From Linyphia triangularis (lineage: Eukaryota > Arthropoda > Arachnida > Araneae > Linyphiidae): a stretch of DNA of 64,000 bases. The notes below the pieces were generated by a model. That model had not been told where the DNA came from. It saw only the letters and a list, made by a program, of their open reading frames with translations, and made no database searches. Positions 51,675 through 63,489 of this stretch are shown piece by piece (the stretch's first letter is position 1; each line of letters starts with the position of its first letter). The stretch lies in assembly GCA_963978545.1 (NCBI GenBank), contig OZ021723.1, positions 46,073,569 to 46,137,568 of the forward strand. Reading direction: 5' to 3'. A program made the translations under genes and the position numbers.

Positions 51675-51784
51675 TTCATATAGTAGAGCCTGCCCGTTCT
51701 GGTTATATGGGCTGTACATCCTTTCCTAATCTTATTGTTAAGTTCCGACAAGTATTTAGCCACTTCTCCATCCATTAGAATCAT
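51675..51784 (-). CDS. Candidate 5' coding exon with first half of a WW-like domain
   Basis: On the minus strand the ATGs at 51784 and 51775 are in the same frame, directly after an in-frame TGA. From the second the peptide begins MDGEVAKYLSELNNKI, continues RKGCTAHITRTGRLYYM, and stops at a perfect donor, tatgaa|gtaagtacc (51675/51674). The GC..(T)xxGRLYYM part matches the first two strands of a WW domain, with Cys where the first Trp usually is. The exon ends with AA, so a following C or T would give Asn, the residue expected after YY[VM]. The rest of the domain would lie in a downstream exon, which I could not find. A GC-rich promoter-like island lies 0.7-1 kb upstream. WW assignment is inference. 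Confidence 0.4.
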
Positions 51785-52429
51785 TCAAATTTGTTTAAAC
51801 TTTATAATATTCACAGAGCTCAAACTCAGGATATATCCTTCCAAAAGAATGGATTCTTATTCGATTCCAATTCAATCCTTTTATGATGTAAATTTGTGGA
51901 AAGCATAAGATGAACTCTTGAAGTTTGAATATCTTGACAATATATCATCACCAATTAGATCTGGCGATGGCCAAATTTACTAAGCTTCCTATTTGTTAAT
52001 ATAGGCAACTAAAACTAGAAAATTCAACGAATAAATACTGCATTCTATATTTCTGATCACCAACGAGACGATTGAAGTATGATTAATATTCACTTAGTAG
52101 TAATCCAGCTGTTGTATCCATTTTCAGATTTGAAATATCGAAATAAAAAACGAACACATTTCCACTCGCATTGGAACCGGAGTCGCCATAGACTATGAAC
52201 TTCATTCTTAGTCGTTATTTTCAAAGCACAAGAATTTCCATTCTTTGTTGTTGTCGAACCACATGAAAAGAACCCGAATCGACTTTCTTGAAGTGGGAAA
52301 AGAAGCCAAGATGAAGACGAATATCAACAGACACAAAGCATCCTAAAGTAATCGATCCTTGAAACAAATCAGGAATAGAGATCGAGTCTTTCACACACAT
52401 TCGATATCATTTAGTGATAATCCAGTATT

Positions 52430-52760
52430 TCGGGGGGTCGTCTGTCTGATGGCTGTCATTGAATTTCAGACGACAAACAGTCCACTTGGAGGTATCTCCA
52501 TCGCGTCTATAGCAGCACCCAATTGAGGCACGTGGAATGGAACGTAGAAAACCGATGTAGGGAGGGGAAGGGGCGGTGGCAACCTGTTTTCCGACGGCGC
52601 CGCCATCTGGTTTAGGGTTGAGGAACTTCCCGGATTTTTTTTTCCGTTAGACTCTCCTGAAAAGCAAAGAGGAAAAGTTAGAGAACACGGGTCGTGGTAA
52701 ATACAAAAAAGGAGAGAAATTTCGAGGCGTTAAGATGGCATTTGTGGGTTTTCTTTCGAA
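52430..52760. promoter_or_regulatory. CpG-rich, promoter-like island
   Basis: The most promoter-like GC island in the window. It contains a GC box (ggggaaggggcggtggc, 52563-52580). A canonical YY1/Pho-type word appears on the minus strand as cagatggcggcgcc (about 52596-52609). Another aagatggc lies near 52732 on the plus strand. Candidate exons lie on both sides in suitable orientations (minus at 51675-51784, plus at 52957-53108), so a bidirectional promoter is possible. Motif families are established; activity is inferred. Confidence 0.45.
52466..52606 (-). CDS. Candidate short coding exon, proline-rich, unknown product
   Basis: The ATG at 52606 lies inside the YY1-like word (cagatggcgg) and opens 46 codons: MAAPSENRLPPPLPLPTSVF at the start, ...AAIDAMEIPPSGLFVV before TGA. 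The same frame stays open upstream through a good acceptor-like site, tttgcttttcag|gagag, near 52655. Codons are GC-rich and the peptide is Pro-rich, unlike chance AT-driven frames. It may be a coding or a 5' untranslated exon; the CpG island alone can produce an open frame. No family recognised. Confidence 0.25.
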   Translation of the reverse strand: MAAPSENRLPPPLPLPTSVFYVPFHVPQLGAAIDAMEIPPSGLFVV

Positions 52761-52956
52761 CGTTGATCGATATTTGTTGTTCGGCCTGATTTTATTTTGA
52801 TCTTTAGCTAGTGCTGTTTTTTTCTATCGAAAAAAAATTGAAGCCCGATAATAACTGCGCCTAAAGTGATTCTCGTTTTTGAAAACATTGGCAGAAACCT
52901 AAGATTAAAAAAAAGATTTGAACCATTTTTTAGATGTAATAGCAAAAAACGACGAA

Positions 52957-53108
52957 ATGAAATGCCTGAAGATGAGTAAGAAATCAATAGCATTGTTCAA
53001 TGCTAAGATCAGTCTGTCCTCAGCAGACAATCAGATGTTTTGCAATTGTTTCTGTAATAAAAATTGTATGCGTTCATCTGAGACGAACCAAAAAGGCACC
53101 ATTCCAGA
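52957..53108 (+). CDS. Weak candidate 5' coding exon, Cys-containing, unknown product
   Basis: The ATG at 52957 (cgaaatgaaa) opens a frame of about 50 codons that ends at ccaga|gtaagtca (53108/53109), a near-perfect donor whose taa supplies the apparent stop. The peptide starts MKCLKMSKKSIALFN and contains a CNCFCNKNC cysteine cluster. It lies on the plus-strand side of the CpG island, where a divergent transcript would start. No family is recognised. Confidence 0.2.
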
Positions 53109-53866
53109 GTAAGTCACGCTAACTTATAAAATATTTACCATTTCTATTACTTTTAATCCACAAATGTTTGCAGTTATTACTTAGATATTAAATTGTATAG
53201 TGAACAAGGAACAAAGCTTAAATACATAGATGGTATTTAATTATTTTCTATTTAAATGTAAAATATTCATGGACAACAGTTAAATCACATTGTCGGAAAC
53301 TGAAACTTAAGAAGATCAAAACAATTATTTTAACTTACACAAGCAACTATTCTAATTTAAATTTGAAGTAAAGATATAAGCATTAGAAAACTGATACCTT
53401 GAACAGAACACAAGCAAATTAAGGAATTTAAGGACCACAATTCAGTATTCCGGCTATTATATTTTAATTTGCAGCTATTAATACAATCAGCTAATTATTT
53501 AGTTTAAATAACGTGAAGTTGAGTCATTTCACAGGTTGATATTCTAACGTATATTCCCAATACTTCCATTTCCCCAACCTTGTATTCCATACGTTACCAG
53601 ATGCATCACAGGAAATCCCCGCATTTCTATTAGAAATATATTTTATAATTTCGAAAAAATAACATCTACTTTAGTTGGTGACACAACACTTTCAATACCA
53701 TCCGAGCACATTTCATACTACATAAACATTTATTCAAAGCCAATAATATCAAATCCTTTTCCGTTTCATTTTCTTTCTGAAATTATTTTTAGGGTATATA
53801 GGAATCCTTCTTATTATTCTTTTTCACAACCAGTAATCGACAATTGGAAACAAACCCATGACTTAC

Positions 53867-53933
53867 CACATTTCGCAACTGTTATAGGGTAGCTTTTCAA
53901 GCGCCATCATCCAAGCATGTAACATGGAATTGA
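53867..53933 (-). other. Weak candidate exon between acceptor and perfect donor
   Basis: On the minus strand, tttttcactacgtgcag| precedes a 67-nt segment that ends at atgtg|gtaagtca, a perfect donor. One frame is open throughout (contains WMMALEKLPYNSCEM). It lies upstream of the candidate minus-strand exons at 52.5 and 51.7 kb, so it could be an upstream, possibly untranslated, exon. Its phase does not join in frame to the 52.6-kb frame. A single short exon of this kind can arise by chance. Confidence 0.2.
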
Positions 53934-54076
53934 CTGCACGTAGTGAAAAACATCTGTTTTAATGATACATTTCCTTGGCTTTTATCTCAAGATCAACAAT
54001 TACGCAGCCAAGGTCACAAAAAAAGACTGTTTTTAACGTATAATCCCTGCTCAACTGCAATGTATTCCACTACAAC

Positions 54077-54310
54077 CCCATATAGCACACGGACATCCCA
54101 CGGAAGTCCCATGGCCCTCCCTCATGCTAAAGGCCTTCCTCCCCAGGAGCGCCCAAATTCTTCCCGCCGCCCGCCTAGGGAGTACCCCAGGAGCGTAAAA
54201 TGTCCGCTTTTAAGGCTCCCTCATTCTTCCCCAGGAGGTCACCACGGGGAACTACTAGGGAACGATATGGGAAGCAGTAGGGAGGTTTCAAGGTCAACCA
54301 ACCTGCCGTA
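54077..54310 (+). repeat. GC-rich dispersed repeat, copy 1
   Basis: It begins cccatatagcacacggacat and is rich in ccctccc, ccccagg and ctaggga words. The same start, inverted, closes the repeat at 60138-60364 (gatgtgtgctatatggga). The two are inverted copies of one family. The 122-codon ORF (53943-54311) crossing it is made by this composition and is not treated as a gene. Confidence 0.75.
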
Positions 54311-56303
54311 GCGTATAGGCTAATCGTGCATGAATTTTTATTTATTTTCAGTGAAGAAATCCAATTTAATATCTGGGATGATTGTATTGGTTATTTTTGC
54401 TTCCTATGACATCTTTAAATATCAAAATTACACTAAGAAATGTCACTTCCTGAAAGCTTTTCTGCACATAGATGGCTTTTGAGCCAATTGCTAAATACCC
54501 CCTTAAAATAACCTAGAAAAATAAATAATTTTGGCACCTAAATATTTAAAATTTCTTTTTATGAAAATATTTTCATAAAAAGGAATTTAGTTACTTAAAT
54601 TATTATTCAACAATTACTAAAACTTGTAACATTAAATCCAACAATAAATTATACTAAATTGAACCTATGTTGTTAGCATTTAAAATCACATCTACTACAG
54701 TATTTTAAGCCTGAAGAAATGTACTTAAATTAATTTCATCTTGATTACATGGTTCTACCCAGAAAACAAATTTCCTTTGAAAGAATTCAAATCTAAAATT
54801 TGTAGGCTAAATACCAATGAAAAAACTACAACTTTTTACAACCTAAATAAAATTCACTTTTATGGAAAAGTTTTCAATAAGTAAAATCTACTTAATCTTT
54901 TATCCTTGAACTTTTTTGTTATGTGAATTTCATGATCAATGATACTGCAGTAAATTAAAGTCGATTTTATTTAAAATTGCATCAACTATTGTATTGTAAT
55001 ATGAGTTTGAAAAATGCACCTTAATTCGCTTTATCTTAAATGGTTTCACCTGAATTTTTTTTTATTTGTAAGAATTGAAACACAAAATTTGTAAAATACT
55101 CATGAAGAAACTTGGTAAACAATTTCACCATCTGAATAAATGAAAATCCCTTATGGAAATAGTTTTCATTTACAAAGAACTATTTAACATTAAAACCCAA
55201 TTCAATGAATGATTTAAAAATAAAGTTATTTAATGAAAATCACATCCATTCCAATATTTCAATAGAAGTATGAAAATTTATTCAATACATAGTTTTACCT
55301 GCAAAAAATGTTCTGTAAGCAAATTAAACCATAGCAAAATTTGTAAATAAAAATAGGTTTATCGTGTACAATAAAAATTTCTCTTCTGGGACAGAGCTAC
55401 ATCTGAAAATATTTTATCAGCTCGCTTGGAGTTTCATAGTGGAAATATCTCTATAACTAAAACAAGAATATTAAAAGAGGAAGCAAGCTCAAAAACTAAT
55501 AAATTAAAGACATTTTAAATCAATACAAAAAGGTAATTTAAAAATGAAATAATTCTAGACACAACTATGGTAGAAAAACATCCATACTAACTTCAGTAAA
55601 AAGTTGGGTGCATATTAGTGTTCCGAGTAATTTCTTATGTTATTTAAATTGAATATCCAAGAGTAGTAAACAAATTACTCAAATCGAAACAGAATTTATA
55701 TGATTTTCAAGGTCCCCAATCAACTTATAAACACTAATAACAGACTATGAATAAAACTTGGCCAAATTTGGTATGGAATGCTTTCAATTTTAGTTAACTT
55801 AAAACATACTTCAAATTGAACTAATAAATTATAAATAAAGGAATAAAAAGTATATAATGTAGTCACAAAAGATTTTAATTGGGCTAGTTGAGAATGAAAG
55901 AAACAAATCAAAAAGACAAAATAAATTGCTTGTATACATATGTACTTTTTTGTGATTACATTTATCATTTCTTACTACAAAAGAAAACAATAAAATCTTC
56001 CATGAGTAAAATTAAAAAAAGATTCGACTTAAAATTTCACATATTAGGACGGCCACAAGTATTAAGCGACTGTAAACTGTTAACACATGAAGTATTTAAA
56101 TATGTCAAAAACTATGTTCTTTTCCGTTAGATGGGTACCAGATAAAATCACCAAACTGCAGTGATCACTCATCATAACTATATAACAACCTCTTCAAATT
56201 ATTTATAATTCCTACATTAACAAATTAGTGTTCCTATAGTAAACCTATAACAAACCGTAAATATGTAGTGTTGGTGATACATTTAAGCCTGTAAACATTT
56301 AGG
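54311..56303. other. AT-rich stretch, nothing recognised
   Basis: The block 54360-55330 has repeated similar phrases (for example 'tttatggaaa(a)gttttca', 'aatcacatc', 'aaattcaa'). It may be an old, strongly diverged tandem array with a period near 250-300 bp; I could not define units. No genes seen. Confidence 0.35.
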
Positions 56304-56311
56304 CCTGGCGC

Positions 56312-57394
56312 CAGGCCCGTAGCCAGCCAAAGTTTGTAGGACAGACAAACATTTTCTTAGGAGGGGCAGAAATCTAAATTATTTAATTGGTTTTCAATTA
56401 ATTTTTACAATTGATTACACATAAAAGAGTATTTATCAGAGCACTTTATGAAGTACATATACAAAAAAATATTAAAAAAAAAACAAAAAAAACAAACATT
56501 GTTAATGTATTTTTGATGTAATGTTCTTTTAAAGACCAGAAAAATTCTTGATAAAAACAAACTTTCAATTTAAATTTTTTTAAAGTATATTTAATACAAT
56601 TCTATTCCTTTAAAATATTCTATGCTTGTCCATCTCTTAATTTTTCACACATTTCAACTTAAGAATATCTACTTTAAAAATAATTACAAATAAAAAAATT
56701 AGTACAAGTTACTTTTACATAAAAATTTTTTAACATACAAAGTTTTTTTTAAGTTCTGTTCTTACATTTCTATTTAAAAATATATATTGTTAAACAAATT
56801 ACATTTTCCTATCATTGGTCTTGTGGAACAGCTACATACTTCTTTAACAAACTTGTCATTTAAGAAATTCTTTCAGCATTAAAAAGTTATTTACATTTTT
56901 ATATAAAAACTATATCTTATATATATATACACACACATTACTAATAGAATTGCTATTTTCTCCTATCATTTTCAATACTCTGAAAAATTTATCAGAAACT
57001 ATTATAATATAAAAAACCTTTTTCTATTTATTTGCATATATTATTAATTATAATATAAAATAATAAGAATTCATTTTCCTATTCTTGGTCTTATATTAAA
57101 CATTTTGAAACTTTTTAAAATACATAGCATAAAAAAATCTAAAATAAAATGATAAATGTTAGTATAATTGCAATTTCCTATCTTTACACATATTAAACAA
57201 TTTCAAAACTCTATCTCGACTTCAAATGACAAAAACACTAGATTTGCCATCCTTTCGTGGCCCATTGACATTCTTTGGGGACGATTTATGGCCGTCAAAG
57301 TGGAAAAGGTAGATTTGCAAGTTGCTGTGCTACAACCGAAGGTTTTTCCAGATCGGGCACTGTCCGACCTCGCCCCCCTCTGACTACAGGCCTG
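56312..57394. mobile_element. hAT-type element, 1083 bp, beside a coding-like block
   Basis: The left end is caggcccgtagccag; the right end reverse-complemented is caggcctgtagtcag (13 of 15 match). The 8-bp sequence cctggcgc flanks both sides (56304-56311 and 57395-57402); the shared sequence extends to 10 bp because of the terminal CA. The ends resemble the 5752/31435 family. The interior is AT-rich, with (TA)n-(CA)n near 56920-56937 and no transposase recognised. Confidence 0.78.
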
Positions 57395-57567
57395 CCTGGC
57401 GCCAACTGACACTCATCTAACGGAAGAGTACCAGATATCAATGCAAATCCTCGCAAGCAGTGTCTATGAATCTGACTTTGAAGTGTTTCTTTAGCATCAG
57501 AAATTAATAGTTCTTCACACATTGGGCAATTCACGTAATACGTACGACATATCCGATAGAGCAGGGT
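57395..57567 (-). CDS. Candidate exon with zinc-finger-like CPMC...HRHC motif, truncated by hAT
   Basis: On the minus strand an acceptor-like cctccctag| (57568-57569) precedes an open frame: TLLYRICRTYYVNCPMCEEL, then TLQSQIHRHCLRGFALISG and TLPLDECQLAPG. It runs into the hAT insertion at 57394. CPxC ... LQxxIxxHC resembles small UBZ/C2HC ubiquitin-binding zinc fingers, although the usual His position holds Gln. GC content is above background. The overlapping frame is also open for 44 codons (57655-57520, containing VHALAGITDPSLD) and ends in a stop. A frameshifted pseudogene is therefore as likely as a real exon. Confidence 0.25.
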
Positions 57568-57910
57568 CTAGGGAGGGATCTGTGATCCCGGCGAGAGCGT
57601 GCACCATAAAGTGCGAGTTGGTTGTTTGTGAAGTCGTTGCAGGGGTGGGAGAGTACTACACAAACAGGATGTCAGAAGCAGGGACACTCGTAAGGGACAC
57701 CAAAGTAACGTGTTGAGTCCACGATACAGCAAACTTGACAGCCTAGCACAGTATAATTTAGAGCACACGCTGGAAGATGTGTTGGTGTTACTCCAGTGTT
57801 GGTGGTGTTCACCCCATGGTGGGAGAGATGAGGCTGATGTATCTGATTAAATCCTTTTCAGTTGAACACAATGTTATGTCTTTCTAGGTGCAGCATAGTG
57901 GCGAGAGAAA
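57568..57910 (-). other. GC-elevated, coding-like but frame-broken block
   Basis: One minus frame reads QHVTLVSLTSVPASDILFV, then a stop, then YSPTPATTSQTTNSHFMV and further coding-like residues until a stop near 57520. The residue variety and GC are gene-like, but the stop and the frame change into the CPMC frame suggest a decayed gene or two exons. No family recognised. Confidence 0.25.
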
Positions 57911-58027
57911 GGGATTTTTATTTTCTGCGCTCCTTGGTCTAAAGAAAGAAAATTGAATAAAATTGATATTAATCACAAAAATTGAAATTATAATGCAGCT
58001 ATGGTAGAACAATAAAATTAAGGATGC

Positions 58028-58760
58028 ACCGAATATTCGGTATTTGGCCACTGAATCGAATATTCAGATTGGCCGAAATATCTGGATTTTAGGCAGTCAA
58101 ATAAAATTTTCTTCTATTTATTACCAATTTATTATTATTGCACTACCACTCTATAGAAATATGATTTTATTTTCATTATACAATATTTAAAAAAATGTCA
58201 AAACTTATAAGGCACATCCACAGCAATTTCATTTTATTTGACCACAGCCGCAATAAAGACACTTCGTTATTTATAAAGAATTTCAGCTGGTAATTTCCTA
58301 TTGTAACTTTTCGATATTCTCAGTGTTGCCAGAGACCGCATTTATCAATATCGGGAGAAAAAAAAACGCCAGATAAAATCACGTTTAAGAAATGCCAGAT
58401 ATTATATATGTACCGTACTTGCAATTCACCGCCGAATAGTTTCATTTCATTTTATTTGAGTATAGCTACAATAAAGACACTTGGCTATTTTAAGGAATTT
58501 CAGCGGCTAATTTCTTATTTCAACCCTTAGATATTCTCAGCGTTTTTAGAAACCGCATTAATCAACAACACCAAATAAAATCACCTTTAAGAAATGTCCT
58601 ATATTACATCTGTACCATATTTGCAATTCACAGCAGAATAGATTAATTTCATTTTATTTGACAACATCCGCAATAAAGAGACTTGGCTATTTATAAGGAT
58701 TATCGGTGGCTAATTTTTTATTGTAACCTTTTGATACTCTCACTTTCATAGCAACAAAAA
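58028..58760 (+). repeat. hAT-like terminus followed by three ~210-bp tandem units
   Basis: taaggatgcaccgaatattc followed by ggtatttggcc resembles widespread hAT termini of the TAGGG(A)TGCACCGA type. No matching right end was found, so the element is truncated. Three diverged units carry tttcattttatttga at 58227, 58445 and 58647 (spacing 218 and 202), each followed by caataaagacactt-like and gatattctca-like words; the last is incomplete. Confidence 0.65.
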
Positions 58761-59189
58761 TGAGCATATTATTTCCAGTTATTAAGTTCAGAACTTGTTG
58801 CTTTATTTATTCATTTTTTGTTACCATTGCATTCTTAAATTTCTAAAAAAATATAAAAATAACAAGGACGGGTGAAAATCAAGTAATCCAAGATTTTCTA
58901 TAGAAGTATAGAAATATGAGCAAATGGAGTTTCAAGGCAAAAAGTAATAATGAATGAAAAATGTACCATTGAGCACTTAATTGTAGAGCAAACACATATG
59001 GACATCAATAGGCTTTCTGCATAAAAAATAACATAAAATTTGCCTTTTGCAATCTAACTAAACTTAGTTCAACAAAACAACAGATAGTCTATAGATAGAT
59101 CACATAATTAAAAGGAAGTAATAACCCTCACAAACCAAAATTATTGTTAGGAATTTTCCTAGAATGAGCTTCATTTATTTGATGAATGA

Positions 59190-59266
59190 ACATTCATAAT
59201 ACATGAAGAAACATTCATAATACATGAAGTAATATTTATAACACATGAAGTAACATTCATAATAAT
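59190..59266. repeat. 21-bp minisatellite, nearly four units
   Basis: Units of acattcataatacatgaaga occur at 59190, 59211, 59232 and 59253 with a few substitutions; the last is partial. Confidence 0.85.
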
Positions 59267-60137
59267 GTCGATAAAAATTAACGAGTAAGCCTTTTGTGTT
59301 CTTTCTCACTCAGTGGCCAATAAGTTCCATATACAACAGGTAAATAAATTAATGCTGAGAAAGATAAGCAAAGCAATAATCTAATTTGTAACAAACAAAA
59401 TAATTCATAGTTTTTAATATAAACACTACTGGCTACATGGGGAAAAATATGATTGATAATCATGTTTTTTCTCGCCTTCAGTGCCTATGTTTTTGAATTA
59501 TAGTAATGACTTACCCTAGCAGCAATTAAGATAGATTAAGGAAAGGAAAAATAACATTTACTCACCTAAAAATCACAAAACCAAACCACGTTTTAAGAAC
59601 TTCGGATTTCGGCTGGCGAAATGGCGATTTGGCGAAGTTGTTTGAAAACCACCTGCCAAATTAGGTTGCTATATTTACAACAAACACAGAAAAGAGCGTT
59701 GTCGAAATCGCCAAATTGCTAGTCACATTTGGCATTCTTACGCACACTTGGCGTTTAGACAATCTTTTATATTCAATTTTTTTTTTCATTCTGAAATTTG
59801 AAATAAAATGTTTTATTGCAAACACTTTTAAAATGAATCTGAACCGTTTTCAAAATGAAAATGTTCAAACAAGTATACTTACGAAATGTTCAAAGAAATG
59901 TAAGCATTACACTATAGAATTGACAAATTATTTAATTTTGTCACAGATTTGCTAAATTATTTAATTTTATCACAGATTCGCCAAGTTTTGTAATTTTTTC
60001 ATATAAACGGGGTAGTTGTTGACCAATGCGGGGAGTCAATTTATATCATATAGTCTTAGGTTATTTTAAATCATAAAATATCCTAAAATAATCGTTTTAA
60101 TTGAGCTTAATAAACACAATCATTTCCACAAACAAGG
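59267..60137. other. AT-rich DNA with a gccaaat-rich patch (59605-59755)
   Basis: The patch contains repeated ggcgaaatggcgatttggcg-type words, similar in style to 39210-39310. Two strong minus-strand donor-like words (gtgagtaa at about 59571, gtaagtca at about 59512) lie to its left, but no convincing exon could be defined. Otherwise nothing. Confidence 0.35.
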
Positions 60138-60364
60138 GACTACCCAGGGAGAAAATTGGGATGCTGATCCCTAGGACATGCTACCGAAGGAATTCCCTAG
60201 GATGAACATCCCTGGGATGTCCCTCCCTAGGACCTCCTTTTGGCTCCCTCCCTAGGACCTCCTTTTGGCTCCCTCCCTAGGACTGCCCCACAGTGTCATT
60301 CGGAGTCCCGGGGAGGAATGGGGACTTCCTAGGGACTTCCTTGGGAGGATGTGTGCTATATGGG
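60138..60364 (-). repeat. GC-rich dispersed repeat, copy 2, with internal 25-bp units
   Basis: Reverse-complemented, it begins tcccatatagcacacatcct and is the inverted relative of 54077-54310. It contains a 25-bp unit (ccctccctaggacctccttt...) at 60221-60245 and 60246-60270, with a third partial unit to 60283. It stands out strongly from the AT-rich surroundings. Confidence 0.78.
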
Positions 60365-62636
<2,272 letters not shown>

Positions 62637-62773
62637 AATATTATTATTTTGTGTCAAATAATAATATTATTATTTTAAACATCTCTTAAAAATGCTACTA
62701 AACAATCTACCTGTTCATAAGCCTTGTTTTAAGCAAAAATATTACTAGAAAAATAAAAAATAAAAGTCATTGG

Positions 62774-62775
<2 letters not shown>

Positions 62776-62861
<86 letters not shown>
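62776..62861. repeat. (TA)n microsatellite
   Basis: About 43 TA units, the third TA array within 1.2 kb. Confidence 0.97.
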
Positions 62862-62867
<6 letters not shown>

Positions 62868-63089
62868 AAGTATAGAAAATCAAAATCACAAAAGTAGATC
62901 TAATACGAAATGTTGGGAAGAAAAACAAGCACTTAGTACTGATGATGATTAAGTAAAATGAACTACACCCGCTAATTGAGAAATAAAATATTAATTTTAT
63001 TTTCTAGTGTGTGCTGAAAATGGTCCGTCCTCTTTTTAAGGCAAGAAACGTCTTCTAGAAGGTTTTACAAATGGTACTCTTCCCCCTTT

Positions 63090-63103
63090 CCCCCCCCCCC
63101 CCC
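63090..63103. repeat. 14-nt poly(C) tract
   Basis: Uninterrupted C run preceded by cccccttt; exceptional against the local composition. Confidence 0.95.
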
Positions 63104-63377
63104 TGTCACCGCTCACATTTACATCTTAAGAAGTAAGAAATTACGAAAACTCACAATTCCCACCGGACAAGAAACTATCTGCCATAAATCAGTGTCACAT
63201 TGTCAACAAACTTTTTAAAGCAATTTTTCTCCCTACGACAAATTAAACAATCAGAAAGCGATTTTCTTGTGAATTTGTTCATAATAAAATTATCAAAGCG
63301 CATTCCTCAACACATTACGAAGGGATCCATGTCTTGTAAAGAAAATAAGTATCTTACATCAATTCCTGGTAACTGAC

Positions 63378-63489
63378 CTATTTGAATAAATATGAAGTTA
63401 ATTGTATTGCAAATCCATCTAAAACCAGATTTTCAATAACTCTGACTAATAAGTTTACCTTCAAAATAAAGGTTGCACTATCAAAATTC
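63378..63489 (-). other. Weak candidate terminal exon
   Basis: On the minus strand the strong acceptor-like cttttcattttacttag|g opens a 36-codon frame (NFDSATFILKVNLLVRVIEN, then LVLDGFAIQLTSYLFK) to a TAG. The residues look protein-like, but the segment is AT-rich, there is no supporting neighbour, and no family is recognised. Confidence 0.13.

Noticed and set aside
53943..54311. 122-codon ORF, Pro/Ser/Arg-rich
   Set aside because: Most of it is the GC-rich dispersed repeat, whose few A/T-type codons avoid stops; no motif.
63356..63375. Donor-like gat|gtaagatac on the minus strand near 63356
   Set aside because: It falls downstream of the TAG that closes the candidate frame and cannot be joined to it in a simple way.
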